A program made the translations under genes and the position numbers. The notes under the pieces are model-generated. The model was not told the DNA's origin. It ran no database searches and worked only from the letters and a program-made list of their open reading frames with translations. From NCBI GenBank assembly GCA_002794775.1, contig NBAY01000022.1:434001-498000 (forward strand): 64,000 nt of DNA, in the 5' to 3' direction. Numbering within the stretch: the first letter of the stretch is position 1; every line of letters starts with the position of its first letter. Below, in pieces: positions 24,003 to 34,408 of this stretch. This DNA is from Porodaedalea pini. Lineage: Eukaryota > Basidiomycota > Agaricomycetes > Hymenochaetales > Hymenochaetaceae.

Positions 24003-26234
24003 TCATTCGCCATCGCTTTCGCTCGCGCTCTGTAAGCTAAGCGACCCAGTGCCGCTCGAGAGCGACGGCGAGGGGGAAGGAGAACGCGCGCCGCCCGAGA
24101 GGACGTCCCACGCCGACGTCGACGCCGTCTCTGCGTCCGACTCCGACTCCATGCCTGCGTCGCTGAAGTTTGTAATATGCGTGTTCGCGCGTGCGCGGGG
24201 AAGAAACGTGGACGCCGGCGAGCGTGCGCTGGTAGAGTCAACGCCAGCGCCAGAGCTGGAAGTCGGCGGAGGGCTGGAGGCAGGGGCATCAGGACCAAAG
24301 GTGCTCGCCAGCTCATCTAGGAGCCGCCGTTTCTTCCGAGCCTGGGCCGGGGTCGCGTCGAGGCTCGGGCTTGAGATTGAGGGACCGGACGAGTCCGCAA
24401 CGGCCAGCAGCGGCTCCGACTCGATTCCCCTCGCTGGCGCCAGGAAGTCCTGGTCGTCCACACAGGACTCGAAGTCCGAGACAGAGCCCAGCTCCGATGG
24501 CGGCGGACCAGGCTGCGGATGCGCACGCAGGTAGCGCGCAACCTTGCTGCTCGCGGTCTCCTCCCCGTACTCCGCCTCGCTCTCCCCGCTCTCCTCATCT
24601 GAGAAACGGTGAAAGCGTGAGCGCGCGCCAGAGCGAGCGCGCACGTCGTCGAGGAAAGGGTTCGAGGCCGTGTTGCTAATGGAGGCGCGTTCCGCCAACA
24701 CCGACGCCTCGCCTCCGGCCTCGCTTGCAGCTGTACTCGCGCTGACGCTCGTCGCGCCGTCCGCGGCCATGTCGATGTCAATTTCGGCTCCGGGGCGGAG
24801 CGTCTCCGTGCTTGCAGAGCGCTTCAGGCGTGACTCCGCACCCGCGAGTGCCTCCTGCTCGCGCTGGTGCCGCGCGAGCATCTCGTCCCAGCGTGTACGG
24901 CGCCCGACAGCCCACCCATTCTTCCCGCTACATTTTCCTTCATCCTCATCTGACATTTCAGCTGAGGACCGTCCCTTTCCCTTCCGCTGCTTGCCCTTCA
25001 CGACGGAACTCGCGCGCTCGCGCCGCTGTAGCGCAAACCACTCCGTGTCCAGCATCGCAAGGGAGTGCGCATCGCGCCACGCGCCGTTGTCGTCCGACTC
25101 CGGGACCGCACGGCGGCGGGTGCCCTCAAGCGTGAAGCCGAGCGCGACGAACATCCGCAGCGCCGCTTCCGTCTCCGCCTCTGTTCCCGACATCCTCAAC
25201 CTCTCCGCAACTCCGGCATTGTTCCCGGATTCTGCAGAACCGCCTCCTGTTTCCGGGATTGCTGCACTGGGTGGAGGACTCGGACTGGGTCCGAGGACGT
25301 TGGCGGATAAGCGATGGAATGCGAGGTCGTCGAACGCGAGCGCGAGGAGGCGCCGCGCTGTCTCGGTACCGAACCCCTTTCCGCGCGCATGCGGCAGGAG
25401 AGCGAGGCCTAAAGAGACCTCGCATGCGGGTGATGCAGATACTGAGGTGGGGGCGAGGTAGGCGATGCCTATCAGGTCTGATTCTGGCCTACCAGACGTG
25501 CTCTTTGAGCTCGTATCTGTGTATTGATCAGGGACTTGCGCTTCGGGGAAGGAGAAGGGAGCGTTAAGGTCGATATCGTACGCCGAAGGTACAGCTGTGG
25601 ACATCGTGTAGGGCGTAATCGTATGAGACGCAGCCGTCTCCTCTGCTTTCAACGAAGATGCACAGACGTCCGCGGCAGTGTTATCATTTAGCCACGTCGC
25701 ACTGGTTGTCTGAGCAGTGTTGTGGGCGCTTGAAGATGATGTCTCTTGATCGTCATGTTCGAACGGGTCGGTCATGTCGTAGTCCTGCGCAGACGAAGAG
25801 TTCGCGCGAGCTCCAGCCACGCTTCCGCTGCCAACTCCTGCACCGTCAGGAGCAACATGAAGCTGCCTGTTTATCTGTAAATCCTCTCTCGCTTTTCTCA
25901 ACCTCTCTTTTTCAACCATCCTCTCCTCTTCTTCCATTTGCTTCTCCCTCTCCCGCCTCGTCAATTCCTTCTCTGGGAAATCCAAGTCATGTACCGTCGC
26001 CATGTAGAGACAGCTGTCTGAGAAAGCAAACACATTGCGGTCGGATGCAGGCAGGAGCGCAGCATCACCCGAGGAGCGCTGGAGGGCATGCCAGCTGTCC
26101 ACGAGGCATTCTGTATCGTACGCGCTGCGCGGACGAGACGGGTCGAACTGGCGCAGCTCGACTCGCGGGGGCCAGCAGCCATCGACAGCCGCATTGTCGT
26201 CGACGTAGGAGGCAGGCATGGTCGAGCTGAGCAC
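24003..26234 (-). CDS. GNAT-family N-acetyltransferase with long disordered tail
   Basis: A single uninterrupted frame of 743 codons. The N-terminal half looks like a GNAT fold of the RimJ/RimL kind: VELRQFDPSRPRSAYD at the front, DLIGIAYLAP as a core strand, then EVSLGLALLPHARGKGFGTE followed by ARRLLALAFDD, where the R-x-x-G-x-G acetyl-CoA loop (motif A) is clear. The end of the fold (AALRMFVALGFTLEGTRRRAV) matches the usual Y/F-x-x-x-G-F strand. About 120 residues of charged and Ser-rich sequence split the fold, and roughly 330 residues after it are Ser/Glu/Ala-rich and probably disordered. The substrate is unknown. Met at 26219 (MPASYVDD) is an equally good start. Convergent with NAA15; no functional link is shown. 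Confidence 0.72.
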   Translation of the reverse strand: MLSSTMPASYVDDNAAVDGCWPPRVELRQFDPSRPRSAYDTECLVDSWHALQRSSGDAALLPASDRNVFAFSDSCLYMATVHDLDFPEKELTRREREKQMEEEERMVEKERLRKAREDLQINRQLHVAPDGAGVGSGSVAGARANSSSAQDYDMTDPFEHDDQETSSSSAHNTAQTTSATWLNDNTAADVCASSLKAEETAASHTITPYTMSTAVPSAYDIDLNAPFSFPEAQVPDQYTDTSSKSTSGRPESDLIGIAYLAPTSVSASPACEVSLGLALLPHARGKGFGTETARRLLALAFDDLAFHRLSANVLGPSPSPPPSAAIPETGGGSAESGNNAGVAERLRMSGTEAETEAALRMFVALGFTLEGTRRRAVPESDDNGAWRDAHSLAMLDTEWFALQRRERASSVVKGKQRKGKGRSSAEMSDEDEGKCSGKNGWAVGRRTRWDEMLARHQREQEALAGAESRLKRSASTETLRPGAEIDIDMAADGATSVSASTAASEAGGEASVLAERASISNTASNPFLDDVRARSGARSRFHRFSDEESGESEAEYGEETASSKVARYLRAHPQPGPPPSELGSVSDFESCVDDQDFLAPARGIESEPLLAVADSSGPSISSPSLDATPAQARKKRRLLDELASTFGPDAPASSPPPTSSSGAGVDSTSARSPASTFLPRARANTHITNFSDAGMESESDAETASTSAWDVLSGGARSPSPSPSLSSGTGSLSLQSASESDGE

Positions 26235-27581
26235 AGAGATGGTGGGTGGAGAGAGAGGGGATGGCGCCTGGGTGATGCTTATACGGGTCTGTTAGACGCC
26301 CACCATCACATCGCCTCCTAATACTAATAGATCAGATGCACAATGGACAACGCGCCTGAGTCTAGAATGCTCGACCTCCAACTTCCACCCTGCCTCCTTT
26401 TTGTCGCAAAGGCAGGAAGCACAAATCTTGGAGGTGAACAAGGTGAAAAAGAGGTTACGGAGGCTTGCGATCCAGCATGAGGATGAGAGCAGAAAACGTC
26501 AATCACTGGACCAACGGAAATCACCGCAAATCTCGCCGCCACCAAGCACTATTCGTACATTACAGACATACTAGCTGTTGTTTCGATGAACTGGAATGAA
26601 TACCGCCCGCAGTAGCGCCGAACTCGAGACTCGAGAGCAGATACAATTATCACAAAGCTATCCTGGCACGTGATGCGCGCTACTCGGACGCGACGCGACG
26701 CCCTCCGCTTTCGATCTCCGATTCTGTAATGATGCCTTATTGTACCCATGGACATCAACTCTACTTATCATGGGTCTAGCAATTATCCACTGTAGAGTAT
26801 TTTCTCAAGTCACAATCGCCATGCCTAAGCGGTCCTATGTACATGGTCCGGCGAGCGCAGAACTCAGGTTTTAGTACGGCCCGGGCGGCTAGTGGGCTCA
26901 AACATTCAAGCTCCTGGGCCAGTCTAAGATGTAGCATCTCTACGAGTTAGACAAAATTCGTGGGAGGAGATTATGCTCTGAGGATACCTTTGCAATACAA
27001 TCAAGTAGTCAGAGCCGATGAGTCTATAGCAATCTTTAGCGGTACTAAATTCTACTTTCTATGAGAGGTCCATAGACAACTCGATTACAAGCTTGGAAAA
27101 AGTCTGTGGTGAAATGACTTAGCCGGCGGAATGAGATGCACAAGAATAGCCCAGATGGTTGGGCTCGAGAAAGTAATGATCTATGATAACTCGGATATGA
27201 ATGAGAAGCGAAGCTCCGAGTGACTCTTACGTAGAACTCCGGAGGGTGGGATAAAAAAGCTGCAGGGGCCCCGTGTCGGTGTACTGGCTATCAGACTCTC
27301 GAAGCGTGATATAAAAAGAGCAGTAGCTGCATATATGAAAACTAGTTTTTCCGGCGCGTATAACGCAGTCTCAGGCTGACAATATCCAAGTCCGAGTCTT
27401 ACCTTGCATCTGAGACACAGTTATGTATAATTCGACCGGCGGAGAAACGGAGGGAGATCTCGAAGGTGACATGAGTACGTGAAGAGACGGTCATTCTGTG
27501 CAACAGCATGTGTGTGCCATTCTTCATACATATAATCGTACACATTTCGATGTTTTGCTTTAGCTCAGGCCTGAGGCGTGT
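26235..27581. other. 1.35-kb intergenic region
   Basis: No convincing gene; small frames at 26324 and 26549 look accidental. It holds copy 1 of the composite CACGTG/ACGCGAC element (26667-26711). Two short direct stretches with ATAAAAA lie near 27252 and 27311. Confidence 0.4.
26667..26711. repeat. composite element copy 1 (CACGTGATGCGCG + ACGCGACGCGACGC)
   Basis: The E-box CACGTG is followed at once by ATGCGCG, then after about 9 bases by GACGCGACGCGACGC and CTCCG. The same order recurs at 30400 and 34364. TACAATTA lies about 25 bases before it, as it does before copy 2. It sits 433 bp upstream of the GNAT gene start on the minus strand. Confidence 0.6.
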
Positions 27582-28688
27582 TTAGACAACGCCTGGAGGG
27601 AAGACCATAGGGCCCTGCACTTCCACCCGCTTCTCCGTGCCCAGAAGCTCCTCCACGAGCTTCAGCGCGAACGGGAATGCAGTGCCTGTGCAAATACGCG
27701 TGGGGGATGGCCATATTAGAATGAGCGCAAAACCAGAGTAGTAAGAAGGGAGGACGGCCCGGGAAAGAAGAGACGTACCTGGTCCGCGACTGCAGTATGC
27801 AGGTCGAGTGTGTGGAGTGGTTAATGCAACGGCAGTTCGGAGTAAGATGATGAGAACGAAAGAAGCGACAGTGTACCTTGTTATGAGCTTTCCGGAGACG
27901 ACGACCGGGTCCTCGCGATACTCGAATACTAGAGACACCAGATAAGTTTCGCTGGAAGTGAGCAAAGCGAGCAGAGGAGCTGAAGAAGCTGGGCGACGCA
28001 CCCTTGTCAAGGTCACTCTTCACGCTCGGATGGCTCGTCAGCGGCTGTTTCGGCAGACCAGCCGTCTTCGCTGCCAGGCTCCCTGTATGAAGCACACGGC
28101 GCTCAATCACGAACAGCCTCCAATGAGCTGCAGAAGACACCACGTACCAGCGCATATCATGCCGACATACTTCCCCCTCTCCAGCAGCTGGCTCTTTACG
28201 AGCCTCTGCACGTCATTGTGCCCCGCAATCGTCTCTGCGCCCTTCGCGCCGCCCGGAACGACCAGCAACTCCGCGTTTTCGACCTGGACTATGCAGTCAG
28301 TCTCCACTCTCCAAGGCCATGATTTCTTACCGCCGTTCTTGCATGGCACCTTCTTCGCGTTGGTTACGGTGCCGTATAGAGAAGCAAAAGAGGACACGGC
28401 GGAAGCGACTCAAAAGCGACGCACCGAGTTTCCCTGCCAGTACTTCGCGGAGCGTTGCGTCCGCGATGATCTTCACCCCGCGCGAGCACGTCGCCGTCTT
28501 GGTGGTATCCGACGTCGCTTGTGAGGAGGGCACGAAGACGGAGGTGCAGCGCACGCCCGCACGTACAAGCGTGTCGTATGTGATCGTGCTGTTTGCTCAT
28601 TTGAAACCTGAATAAGTTTGCAGAGCAATGAGACGCACAATTCCATCTCCTCTGTCCCGTCGGCGATGAATATGAGTGCAGATGTCAT
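27582..28688 (-). CDS. DJ-1/PfpI family protein
   Basis: Small cytosolic glutamine-amidotransferase-fold protein of the DJ-1/Park7 group, linked in other species to oxidative stress or glyoxalase activity. Exon 1 codes MTSALIFIADGTEEMEL. Across a GTGCGT...ACAG intron comes TITYDTLVRAGVRCTSVFV, then GVKIIADATLREVLAG, ELLVVPGGAKGAETIAG and YVGMICAG. The nucleophile-elbow Cys of the family is in ICAG, directly beside an intron. The later exons give SLAAKTAGLP, LTSHPSVKSDL, YREDPVVVSGKLIT with SRGPGTAFPFALKLVEELLG, and the end FPPGVV. Five or more short introns are needed. About 200 residues is the normal size. The start at 28688 is fixed by the conserved first strand. Confidence 0.85.
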
Positions 28689-28869
28689 TTTGTTCCGAGT
28701 CGCTTCAATGGTTGCAGTGCTTCAGTTCACTTTCAAGTTTATTAGAGACGATCACGAAGAATAAATTGGCCAAAGGTCATGGACAAGCAAATTTGGAAAG
28801 AGCGGCCAGCGGCTCTCAAAACGTTCATTTATCCACAAAACGTAAAAATTATTTTTAAATCCTATATAT

Positions 28870-30263
28870 TTAATCTACGTTCTTGCTTTCCGGCGGCGGA
28901 TTCAAAGAGTACGTGATCGGCGCGCCTTTATCTTTACGCTTTACGCGTGCAAACATGCCCACCTCCCTGTCCCTGATGAAATTCACGATCACCATCGGCC
29001 AGCTGGGGTGCGCGGGCAGCGTGTCGTAGAACTCGGGCGCGAGTGCCTTGAGTGCGGGCAGCCGAGTCCACGCGACGCTCGGGAAGTCGTGGTGCTCGTT
29101 GTGATAGCCGACGTTGTACGCCAGGAGGTTCAGCGGTCCGTAATACGAGTACGTCTCCTGGGAGAGCCCGTCCCATATGTAGTGCTCTGCGATGAAGTGG
29201 CCTGCCGTTGGGTGCAGTGATCCGGCGAAGAAGGACGAGAAGAGAAGGTAGAGGAAGGCGCGTCCGCCCAAGGCGCCGATGAAGAAATAATCAAAGACGA
29301 GCTGGACAGTGATGTTGAGGAAGTGCCAGACAGTAGGCGTCTGCGAGCGCACAAATCCGGGGCGGAGTGCGTAGAAAAAGATTTGGAATGTCCTGTATGC
29401 AGCTGCATGTCACACATTGTTCAGCCAGAATTATACGAGATACTCACGCGAAGAAGGTCTTTCCCAAAACGTTATTGAGGCATAGCAGCTCAAAATTTGT
29501 GGGCAAGTCGGTGTCAATCCCGTCCTCGCCAAGATACTTGTGGTGTTCGATATGATACCTCTGCAAGACGCAACGCAACGCATCAGCCATCTTTCCACTC
29601 TTATTTGGTTCTGCAATGACCTGGGAGACGACGTACCTTAAATGTCGCAGCATACGGGATGCCGATGGGCAAGTTCGCGAATATCGAGAGCAGTTTGTTC
29701 GCTTTCACGCTCCGGAACGCAAGGTTGTGTGTAATTTCATGGATGGCGAGGAAAAGGTTGTGATTCGCTGTCCCGCCGACGACATACGCGCACAAAAGGA
29801 ACTTGGGCGACAAGACACGGGTGTTGCGTAGGGCGTACGCCATGCCGAACTGGAGCAGCACGACGCCCAGCACGACCCACTTCGTCAGTGGTTCATAGCC
29901 CATCAGCTTCACGACCTGTGAGCATTTCGACGATTGAACATGAAGTCAGATGAAAAAGACATTAGAAACGCGGCTGATGGTCGAACTTGCCTCGGGATGC
30001 GCTTTCATAATAGCCGCCCTTCGACTGCGATGAGGCTCCTCTGTGAGCAGCCAGAGGAAGTCCGACGGATCCTGCGGCGGCCCAGGATGTGTCCGCCCGT
30101 CGTCTGCGCTCGTCGGGCATGCTATGGAGGTCCGACGTGGCGCACGGCCCTCGCTCAGTGAGTCAGCGCCGCCAAAATAGCTGAAGTCTACCGCACGGCA
30201 CAGTAAGTATCGACTCTAGAAGAAAAAGGCATGACAACGCACCTACAGCTGCCTGTTTTTCAT
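28870..30263 (-). CDS. DES1: sphingolipid delta-4 desaturase (DES1/DEGS-like)
   Basis: ER-membrane di-iron desaturase that introduces the 4,5-trans double bond into dihydroceramide. The lipid-desaturase N-terminal block [18 protein letters not shown] then MKAHPE is present, followed by [20 protein letters not shown] (membrane). The three histidine boxes follow in order: [15 protein letters not shown] and HNEHHDFP. Hydrophobic helices lie at [20 protein letters not shown]. The stop is TAA at 28870. The intron between the KAHPE exon and VVKLMGYEP begins GCAAGT, a GC-AG intron (29923-29994 region). The first exon is least certain: ATG at 30261-30263 with a 66-nt intron ending GACTTCAG is the best fit. 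Copy 2 of the composite element lies 137 bp upstream of this start. Confidence 0.85.
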
Positions 30264-31044
30264 CAGACACACTACAATTCTTGTTCGACTTCATGCTACT
30301 TGATAAAGGACTTGACGAGTTGTCGAGCAGCGTCGACGCTGGAGAGCTGGTCGGGGGTCAGAGATCCGTGAATTACAATTAACTTGTGGTACGATCATGG
30401 CACGTGCTGCGCGTTGTCTGAAGCGACGCGACTTGGACGCGACAAGCTCCGATCCATTCAACTTGAAGCACCTACCTCATAGAGCCAGCAGAGCCGCCAT
30501 TTCTCTGTATTCTCCTGTACCTGTAACGCGATACCAAACTGCAAGAAAGTGAGCTTAACGGACTCACAGCTCACATCAGTGATAGGCGACTTCTTGCGCT
30601 CCTTTCGACAGTTTTCAAAATCTTTGTCAAGATAGACTACAAGCAACGAGATTTCAGAGCCGCATTTTGACTTGGGCAAGGTAAAATTAATACCAGAAGT
30701 ACTGTAACGCGCATCCAATCTTCCTCAGTCAGGCACGTACTTATATAAAAGCATCGAACAAGGCTGCACCTGCTGCTCGGGCTCAGGCGGGCACGACTGC
30801 CGACTTATGATGGAGAGACGCGTAAGAACGGCGAGGCGCAGCGCCAGCGCGTAAGTTCACTTGTTGTATTGAGCTTGCGCGTGGTTCCGCGAGCAATACT
30901 GTTACGTTGACATCCATCAGAGACTTTGGTATATAAACGGAAATAACAAGGACTCCTTGCTTTCGCTCATCAGTCTCCGACCCGACGTAGGGAGCAATCC
31001 TGAGGAAGGCCAAACTCTGCTACATCCTGCTTTGATCATCGTCG
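30264..31044. other. region between the divergent desaturase and NmrA-like genes
   Basis: Holds composite element copy 2 and two minus-strand open frames (30458-30718 and 30783-31013). The second frame contains ISVYIPKSLMDVNVTVLLAE, the first GINFTLPKSKCGSEISLL. They could be exons of one small minus-strand gene, but no splice pair convincingly joins them and no family is recognised. Confidence 0.3.
30400..30452. repeat. composite element copy 2
   Basis: CACGTGCTGCGCGTT followed by AGCGACGCGACTTGGACGCGAC and CTCCGATC. It differs from copies 1 and 3 by one base in the first part, and by an insertion in the GACGCGAC run. TACAATTA lies upstream as in copy 1. Confidence 0.55.
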
Positions 31045-32134
31045 ATGTCTGGATACAAGAACTTCGCTGTTGCCGGCGCTGGGCTTGTCGGCAAGGTCAT
31101 CGTCGAGGCTCTCATTAGGAAGATTCGCGGAAGAACTATCCTCCATCTTTCTTTTAACGCGCTCCGTGAGTCTGGATAAATCGATCCGTGCGGACTAAAT
31201 CCGCGTATTCACGCTGTTCCATCCCAGCTGAATGGTCACCATGATCTTGTCGCAAGGGGCGTGAAGCTCGTCACCGTTGATTACGCTTCGTCAGCCTCGC
31301 TCGAGTCCGCCCTATCCGGTATCGACGTCGTCATTTCAACGATCAACCTCCTTGCTCTCGGCATTCAGGACGGACTCGTTACGAGTGCCAAAACGGCGGG
31401 TGTCAAGCTCTTTGCGCCATCTGAGTTTGGAAGCGACACAGATAGAGGCATGGGTATAGGCAGCCCAATGTTCAAGAGGAAGGAGGTCTTTAGACGCAAG
31501 CTGAAGGAGCTCGAGCTGCCGTATGCTGTCTTCTATACTGGCATCTTTGCCGATGAAGCCTTCGACCCGTATGTCAATACAGCTAGACCCAGGAATGCCC
31601 GTGCACTTAATAGTAGGTATTTTTTTTTCTAGCTAATACTCTGCTTCATTGGACTTCACTATTCCTAAGAGAGAGAGATATCCATCCTTGGGTCTGGTAC
31701 TGCCGCCATCTCGTGGACCACGCGGACCGATATCACTCGGTTCGTCGCGCATGTCTTGACAGTGCCCCTCCGGATAAGGTCAAATGGCGCGTCTTCCGCA
31801 TTGAAGGAGATCGGATCGTAAGCACCTATATCCTTTTTCAAAAATGTCTTCTTACTTCTTTCGTGTGGTGGTTTCCTAATTGCAGAGCTTCAACCAGATT
31901 GCTGTTGTCTGGGAGACGTGCTCGAGGAAGATAGTCGCCATCTCGCAACGCCCGCGCTCGCAGTTCGAGGAAGCGCTCAAGAAGAACCCGAACGATTATT
32001 TCACCTTTTTTATATTGCAAATGGATGCGGGTGGTGTCATTGTCGGAGAGCCGGACGAGCTGGCGAATGGCGGGTTTGCGCAGTGGAAGCCGAAGAAGAT
32101 CATCGATGTTTTGCTCGAGAATTACGGCCAGTGA
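31045..32134 (+). pseudogene. NmrA-like / isoflavone-reductase-like gene with frameshifts
   Basis: Family: NAD(P)-binding Rossmann proteins. MSGYKNFAVAGAGLVGKVIV gives the GxGxxG start. The continuing conserved text (LGRFAEELSS, then IFLLTRS before a donor at 31166) lies one base out of frame from 31114 on, as if an A had been inserted in CTCATTAGG. From the acceptor at 31227 the frame runs cleanly: HHDLVARGVKLVTVDYASS, GIDVVISTINLLALGIQDG, VKLFAPSEFGSDTD, LELPYAVFYTGIFADEAFDP. Further on, AISWTTRTDITRFVAHVLT and PPDKVKWRVFRIEGDRI are in different frames with a switch near 31758. The last exon (SFNQIAVVWE ... WKPKKIIDVLLENYG) ends at 32134. Two independent shifts suggest a decayed gene; assembly error is possible. 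Confidence 0.62.
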
Positions 32135-32723
32135 GCTTCGGTCAGAGGACCACGCTGCATATCTGCAGCTGTATGGATAAAAAGTACTAGCTTGAGAATC
32201 GGTCGTTCTGCAATGCAGACAGATGCAAGTCTTACTGCTTATGCCTGATTGATTGTCCCCACTGGCAGGCGAAGCCGGATGGTCTGTCCAGCTAAGTGTA
32301 TCGGGACAACAAAGGTGTGTAGTACCTTTCCACTCCAAAATATTCCCTCTGAGTGGACTGATAGGTCGCTATGGACATGGAGAGGTATGTGAATCACTGT
32401 TATCAGTCCTTCAAGAAGCTGATTTGTTGCGTAATACGAAAACTCAGATTATTTCCATTATCCTGATGGTTTATACATGCTAGCGCCATCTGCAAATCAG
32501 ACCATATCTGTTTGGTGACCTTGGGGGAAGAGGTTTAGAGACTTTGGATTTTGTAAGTAGCGTTATCGGAATGAATTTGTGCGGATCAATGTAGGCTTAA
32601 TGACTGACGTTATTTATAATTCCAAGACAAACTGACTTGATTGCGTATATTGATTCAGCAGGGAACATTACGGAGAGCAACAGAAGCCATGCAAATTTCA
32701 CGATCACAACAGCCTGGGCACCC
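32135..32723. other. intergenic region between convergent genes
   Basis: No gene or repeat is apparent. It is the 3' side of both the NmrA-like and the AsaB-like genes. Confidence 0.4.
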
Positions 32724-33626
32724 TCATTCTTCGTCGAACACCAGTGTCCTCACTTCAATCGATTGTCTCTTGGGCGCACTCAGAGGGTCGGAAGAATCCG
32801 CAAATGCAGAATGCGGCGTTAACCTCGCCTTGCCTTCGTCCGAATCAAAGCATTTGATCAACGTGACCTCCTCGGGCGTCTGGCCGCTCAAGTAATACCA
32901 CTGCAGCTGCGGGTTGTACTTGACGGCGAACGTTTCGCCGACGCGGTCCGGATAAATGAGCTGCGTGGGCACGAGGTCGTGCGCGATGTCCAGCGTACGG
33001 TAGTCTGCGACCGCGAGCGGGTGGTGCGCGACGGGTGCGCCGATGGGACGCCAGACGTTGATGATGCGCACTCGACCCTTAAGAAGGCGCTCTGCATCTT
33101 CTCCGAGGTGTCGGTGCACGCGCGCGATGGAGGCCTTGAATGACTGGTCGACGTGCACCATCTGAACGGGTCCGCGGACATCCTTCGCGGACTGATCTGG
33201 CGCGTCTCCGTAGTTGCGTCTGCCAGGCAAGAGGAATCAACAAAGGTTGTTCGCATCCAGTCTGCGTACGCACCGGATAGTATGGTCAAAGACGAAGACC
33301 CGTTTCGCGCCCGTCTCCGTCTTCAACAACTCCTCCACTTCCTTATAATACACGTCCTTGATCCGCTCCTCGTCCAGAAAATCTGACTCCGTGCTCTTGT
33401 GCTTGACGAATGTGAAGCCCGTCTTGTCAAGGCCGACAGTATCCTCCTTTCCGCGCACGTCATGGATAATTGTGGATTGCGCCTCGGTGCCGAGGTTATG
33501 TCTCGGCTTTCCGGCAGGAAGGTCATGCGTGGGATGGTAGTTATACGGGACCTCATCGCCAACGGGCACGTAGTAGTTGAGCGTCGTGGGGACGTCGTGA
33601 GGCTTTTGCACTGCAGCGGTGGCCAT
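32724..33626 (-). CDS. AsaB/CmcJ-like oxidoreductase (GA4-desaturase-family annotation)
   Basis: Fungal proteins of this family are often labelled GA4 desaturase or 7-alpha-cephem-methoxylase-like and occur beside secondary-metabolite enzymes (AsaB, CmcJ). Two exons: the first runs MATAAVQKPHDVPTTLNYYV, KTGFTFVKHKSTESDF, TGAKRVFVFDHTIR; after an intron at about 33224-33275 comes RRNYGDAPDQ, RGPVQMVHVDQSF, RVRIINVWRPIGAPV, LAVADYRTLD, YPDRVGETFAVKYNPQLQWY, YLSGQTPEEVTLIKCFDSD and the end EVRTLVFDEE. The VHVDQSF, NVWRP and KCFDS blocks are the family hallmarks. The frame is intact across the junction. About 280 residues is normal. Composite element copy 3 lies 738 bp upstream. The substrate cannot be told. 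Confidence 0.8.
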
Positions 33627-34363
33627 TCTCACTTCTCGTTCAAGCGATGTTGGTAAAGTTGGTGAAGCTGGGATATTGGCTCTTCGCGCTCCATTCTGCG
33701 GCTTTTATTGAATGAAAGGAGGCAATAGGCTAGCTGCTTTGCGTAATCTGCTCTACGAACAGCGCTCAAGAACTATTCAGCATGTGTAAGGCGTGAAAGC
33801 GGGTTACAGAGCATCCTGTTGGCTTTTACGCCAATTGCTACCATTACGCTATTGCCTGCAGTCAGCGTAGTTTCTTTTGAATAGGACGTTTGACTCCTCT
33901 TTTCTACAAAAAGAATGTCAAGGGGCAGACGCCCTACGTGATCTACATTTTCAACTTTTCTCTATAAGCGGTGAGTCATTTTGTATGACTACATAACTCA
34001 TACATGGAGTGATCCTCGTTCCAAACTCATTCGTTCAGTATTTAGATCAATGAAAGTAATATAAACAACTTACCACTTGGTAAGCTTGACCTTGGAGCTT
34101 GTACTAAGTTGTAGTTCTGTGAACTGAATTCCACACTGCCTGCAGTGCAGCCAAGCATAACTCAGTTTCTTTATTGTTGACGCTCACGCAGCTTAAAACT
34201 CCGAGTCATGGCTTTTTTAAGACTCACTCGAGTGTACCGTGGAAGACGCCGTTTGATCAATGATGGCGCACTGGGCGTTTTTGAGCGTCTGCACCACGCG
34301 TATACAAGTCCTGCCAGTGCTTGTTTTCTCTGCTTTAGATACGAGGTTCTGCGCGATTTATAA

Positions 34364-34408
34364 CACGTGATGCGCGTTCTCCTGACGCGACGCGACGCGC
34401 TCCGAGCT
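34364..34408. repeat. composite element copy 3
   Basis: CACGTGATGCGCGTT followed by GACGCGACGCGACGCGCTCC and GAGC. The closest match is to copy 1. It is in the same orientation as copies 1 and 2, upstream of the minus-strand AsaB-like gene. Confidence 0.6.

Noticed and set aside
24670..25461. 263-codon plus-strand open frame
   Set aside because: It is antisense to the GNAT gene, whose sense frame has clear motif-A similarity. High GC and codon bias produce the antisense frame.
32724..33626. frame break in the AsaB-like gene, as in its NmrA-like neighbour
   Set aside because: The exon junction TIR-RNYGD restores one continuous frame and all conserved blocks are intact.
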